This document shows positions 7,015 to 7,896 of a DNA stretch of 7,896 bases, piece after piece (the first letter of the stretch is position 1; the number at the start of each line of letters is the position of its first letter). A program made the translations under genes and the position numbers. Location: contig DTUG01000194.1 of NCBI GenBank assembly GCA_012964275.1, positions 1-7,896 on the forward strand, in the 5' to 3' direction. Below the pieces are notes generated by a model, which saw nothing but the letters and a program-made list of their open reading frames with translations, searched no databases and had not been told where the DNA came from. Origin of the DNA: Fidelibacterota bacterium. Its GTDB lineage: Bacteria > Fidelibacterota > Marinisomatia > Marinisomatales > UBA1611.

Positions 7015-7374
7015 ATGGTGGACACAATACTTAAAATAAAGAAATTGTATTATTCTATCGGTGAGGTCAGCGAGGTCACGGGTTTAAAAGCCTATGTCCT
7101 GCGTTATTGGGAAACTGAGTTTAAACAACTCGCTCCTCCGAAGAATCGAGCTGGGAACCGCACCTATCGTCAAAAGGACATAGATCTTATTCAAAAGATC
7201 AAAGATTTGCTTTACCAACAAAAATTTACCATTGATGGTGCTCGCAATGTATTGGGTGGAAAAGATAATATGATAATGAGCCAGACAAAAAATAAATTTT
7301 CCGATAAGCAAAAAGTTATTCTGAGTAAAATTCGGGAAGAATTAAAGGCGATTTTACTTGTTATCAATGAATAA
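7015..7374 (+). CDS. Small MerR-family transcriptional regulator
   Basis: This is a 119-residue protein with an N-terminal MerR-type winged helix-turn-helix. Residues 12-34 read YYSIGEVSEVTGLKAYVLRYWET, the signature of this subgroup. The wing follows around AGNRTYRQKDI, then the helix IQKIKDLLYQQKFTIDGARNVL at 59-80. Classical MerR sensors go on to a long dimerisation coiled coil and a metal- or ligand-binding tail. Here only about 40 residues follow, a charged linker and one predicted helix (about 96-117), with no cysteine anywhere. A metal-sensing role is therefore unlikely, and the ligand and targets are unknown. The start ATG at 7015 has no strong Shine-Dalgarno sequence. The stop codon is 2 bases from a tRNA-Pro gene, so the two are almost certainly transcribed together. 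From memory, a close relative of this regulator sits before tRNA-Pro after ihfA in Pseudomonas and other proteobacteria. Confidence 0.9.
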   Translation: MVDTILKIKKLYYSIGEVSEVTGLKAYVLRYWETEFKQLAPPKNRAGNRTYRQKDIDLIQKIKDLLYQQKFTIDGARNVLGGKDNMIMSQTKNKFSDKQKVILSKIREELKAILLVINE

Positions 7375-7376
7375 TT

Positions 7377-7450
7377 CGGAGCGTGGCGCAGTCCGGTAGC
7401 GCACTGCAATGGGGTTGCAGGGGTCGCAGGTTCAAATCCTGTCGCTCCGA
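7377..7450 (+). tRNA. tRNA-Pro, anticodon GGG
   Basis: A full cloverleaf folds in 74 bases. The acceptor stem is CGGAGCG (7377-7383) with CGCTCCG (7443-7449), followed by discriminator A7450. The D stem is GCGC/GCGC. The anticodon stem is CTGCA (7404-7408) with TGCAG (7416-7420) around loop ATGGGGT, and the anticodon is GGG at 7411-7413, reading CCC and CCU. The T arm is GCAGG/CCTGT with loop TTCAAAT. The first pair C1-G72 and discriminator A are the usual bacterial tRNA-Pro identity elements, and the whole closely resembles E. coli tRNA-Pro(GGG). The CCA end is not encoded (CAT follows), so nucleotidyltransferase must add it. The 5' end lies 2 bases after the merR stop, so RNase P must cut it from the merR mRNA. 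Confidence 0.97.
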
Positions 7451-7458
7451 CATATTTT

Positions 7459-7488
7459 AAGCCGCAACTAAAACAGTTCGGCTTTTTT
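7459..7488 (+). terminator. Intrinsic terminator after tRNA-Pro
   Basis: AAGCCG (7459-7464) pairs with CGGCTT (7479-7484). Beyond one bulged C (7465) the stem continues as AACT (7466-7469) with AGTT (7475-7478), closing the loop AAAAC. A T-run (7483-7488) follows. The hairpin begins 8 bases after the tRNA and should end the merR/tRNA-Pro transcript. Confidence 0.88.
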
Positions 7489-7523
7489 GTAATGGAAAAA
7501 AAATACATTCCTACATTTTGAAT

Positions 7524-7896
7524 ATGTCGTTACTTGCTATAACCTTGGTATTGCTTGTATTAATTGTTGCAGCATACCGCTTGGAGATACCAAAAGCAAC
7601 CGGTCCGCTGGTTATAGTTTATTTCCTTTATTTAGGGTTTTCAATTTTAACGCAAGACACACCAATCCAGAATTTGTCAGATATCAGGGAGGTCAAGCCG
7701 GTACCTGATACTAGACCAACTATTGAAAAATTTTCTGACCAGATGGCTGTACCATTGGTTCCAGACAAGCCAAAATCATTGGTGCTAGATTCAGTGCCTA
7801 TAACCATACCAAAGCCCGTAAAGCCAGTTGAAGTAGAAATTAAAAATGAATCTGATACCGAATCTGAAGCCAAACCTGGAAAGCCGATTGAGAAAA
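7524..7896 (+). CDS. Unrecognised membrane-anchored protein with a Pro/Lys/Glu-rich region (3' end outside window)
   Basis: An ATG at 7524 opens a frame that stays open to the window edge (124 codons plus one base). The visible product starts with a hydrophobic segment, SLLAITLVLLVLIVAA (residues 2-17). A short turn YRLEIPKATG and a second hydrophobic segment, PLVIVYFLYLGFSIL (28-42), follow. The rest is hydrophilic and low in complexity, with many Pro, Lys, Asp and Glu residues, for example IPKPVKPVEVEIK at 95-107. The simplest reading is a two-pass inner-membrane anchor, or a signal-like segment plus anchor, followed by an extended linker leading to a domain beyond the window. TonB-like spanning proteins and several membrane-tethered DUF proteins share this plan, but I see no diagnostic motif. 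No Shine-Dalgarno sequence precedes the ATG. Supporting it as real are the sustained open frame, the clear hydrophobic pattern and its position after a terminator. Confidence 0.68.
   Translation, partial: MSLLAITLVLLVLIVAAYRLEIPKATGPLVIVYFLYLGFSILTQDTPIQNLSDIREVKPVPDTRPTIEKFSDQMAVPLVPDKPKSLVLDSVPITIPKPVKPVEVEIKNESDTESEAKPGKPIEK

Noticed and set aside
7212..7508. Minus-strand 98-residue frame containing GATGFEPATPATP-like sequence
   Set aside because: It is the antisense translation of the tRNA-Pro gene and its terminator. The GATGFEPATP string is a well-known artefact of translating tRNA genes backwards.
7492..7521. Nine-codon micro-ORF (MEKKYIPTF) before the partial membrane protein, as a possible leader peptide
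   Set aside because: It has no ribosome-binding site, no regulatory codon run and no attenuator hairpin after it; such frames are expected by chance.
7628..7873. Minus-strand 81-residue frame rich in Ser, Thr and Gly
   Set aside because: Antisense to the partial membrane protein. The plus frame explains the composition better, with two hydrophobic segments and a long open frame.
1..7896. Search for CRISPR repeats, insertion sequences, integrase sites or toxin-antitoxin and defence genes
   Set aside because: No regularly spaced repeats, terminal inverted repeats, transposase motifs or duplicated tRNA end were seen by eye. The region is mostly conserved housekeeping genes.

Overview
The window is bacterial chromosome with a moderately AT-rich base composition. 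It carries the downstream half of the classical translation and RNA-metabolism operon: infB (3' part), rbfA, truB, ribF, rpsO and pnp, all on the + strand. This gene order is widespread in bacteria, so it does not fix the taxon. Weak or absent Shine-Dalgarno sequences at most starts, a short TruB and a compact MerR regulator followed directly by tRNA-Pro would fit a deep-branching Gram-negative lineage, for example something in or near the FCB/Marinimicrobia group. That placement is a low-confidence guess.

Bases 1-5544 form one tightly packed block. infB/rbfA overlap by 4 bases, rbfA/truB by about 20 and truB/ribF by 22. ribF and rpsO are 9 bases apart, and rpsO and pnp 31 bases apart. The block supplies initiation factor IF-2, a 30S maturation factor, the tRNA U55 pseudouridine synthase, the FMN/FAD-making enzyme, ribosomal protein S15 and the 3'-5' exoribonuclease PNPase. 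It closes with a branched intrinsic terminator at about 5577-5626.

Bases 5635-6933 encode a fold-type I PLP-dependent aminotransferase whose ATG lies only 8 bases after the terminator's T-run. After an 81-base gap comes a small MerR-family DNA-binding protein (7015-7374). A tRNA-Pro(GGG) gene begins just 2 bases after the merR stop codon and is followed at once by a strong intrinsic terminator (7459-7488).

From 7524 to the window edge there is an open, unterminated reading frame for a membrane-anchored protein with two N-terminal hydrophobic segments and a Pro/Lys/Glu-rich tail. I do not recognise it. No mobile element, CRISPR array or defence cassette is visible. The points most worth a second look are the merR/tRNA-Pro junction, the aminotransferase start beside the pnp terminator, the truncated membrane protein and a hairpin just upstream of rpsO.
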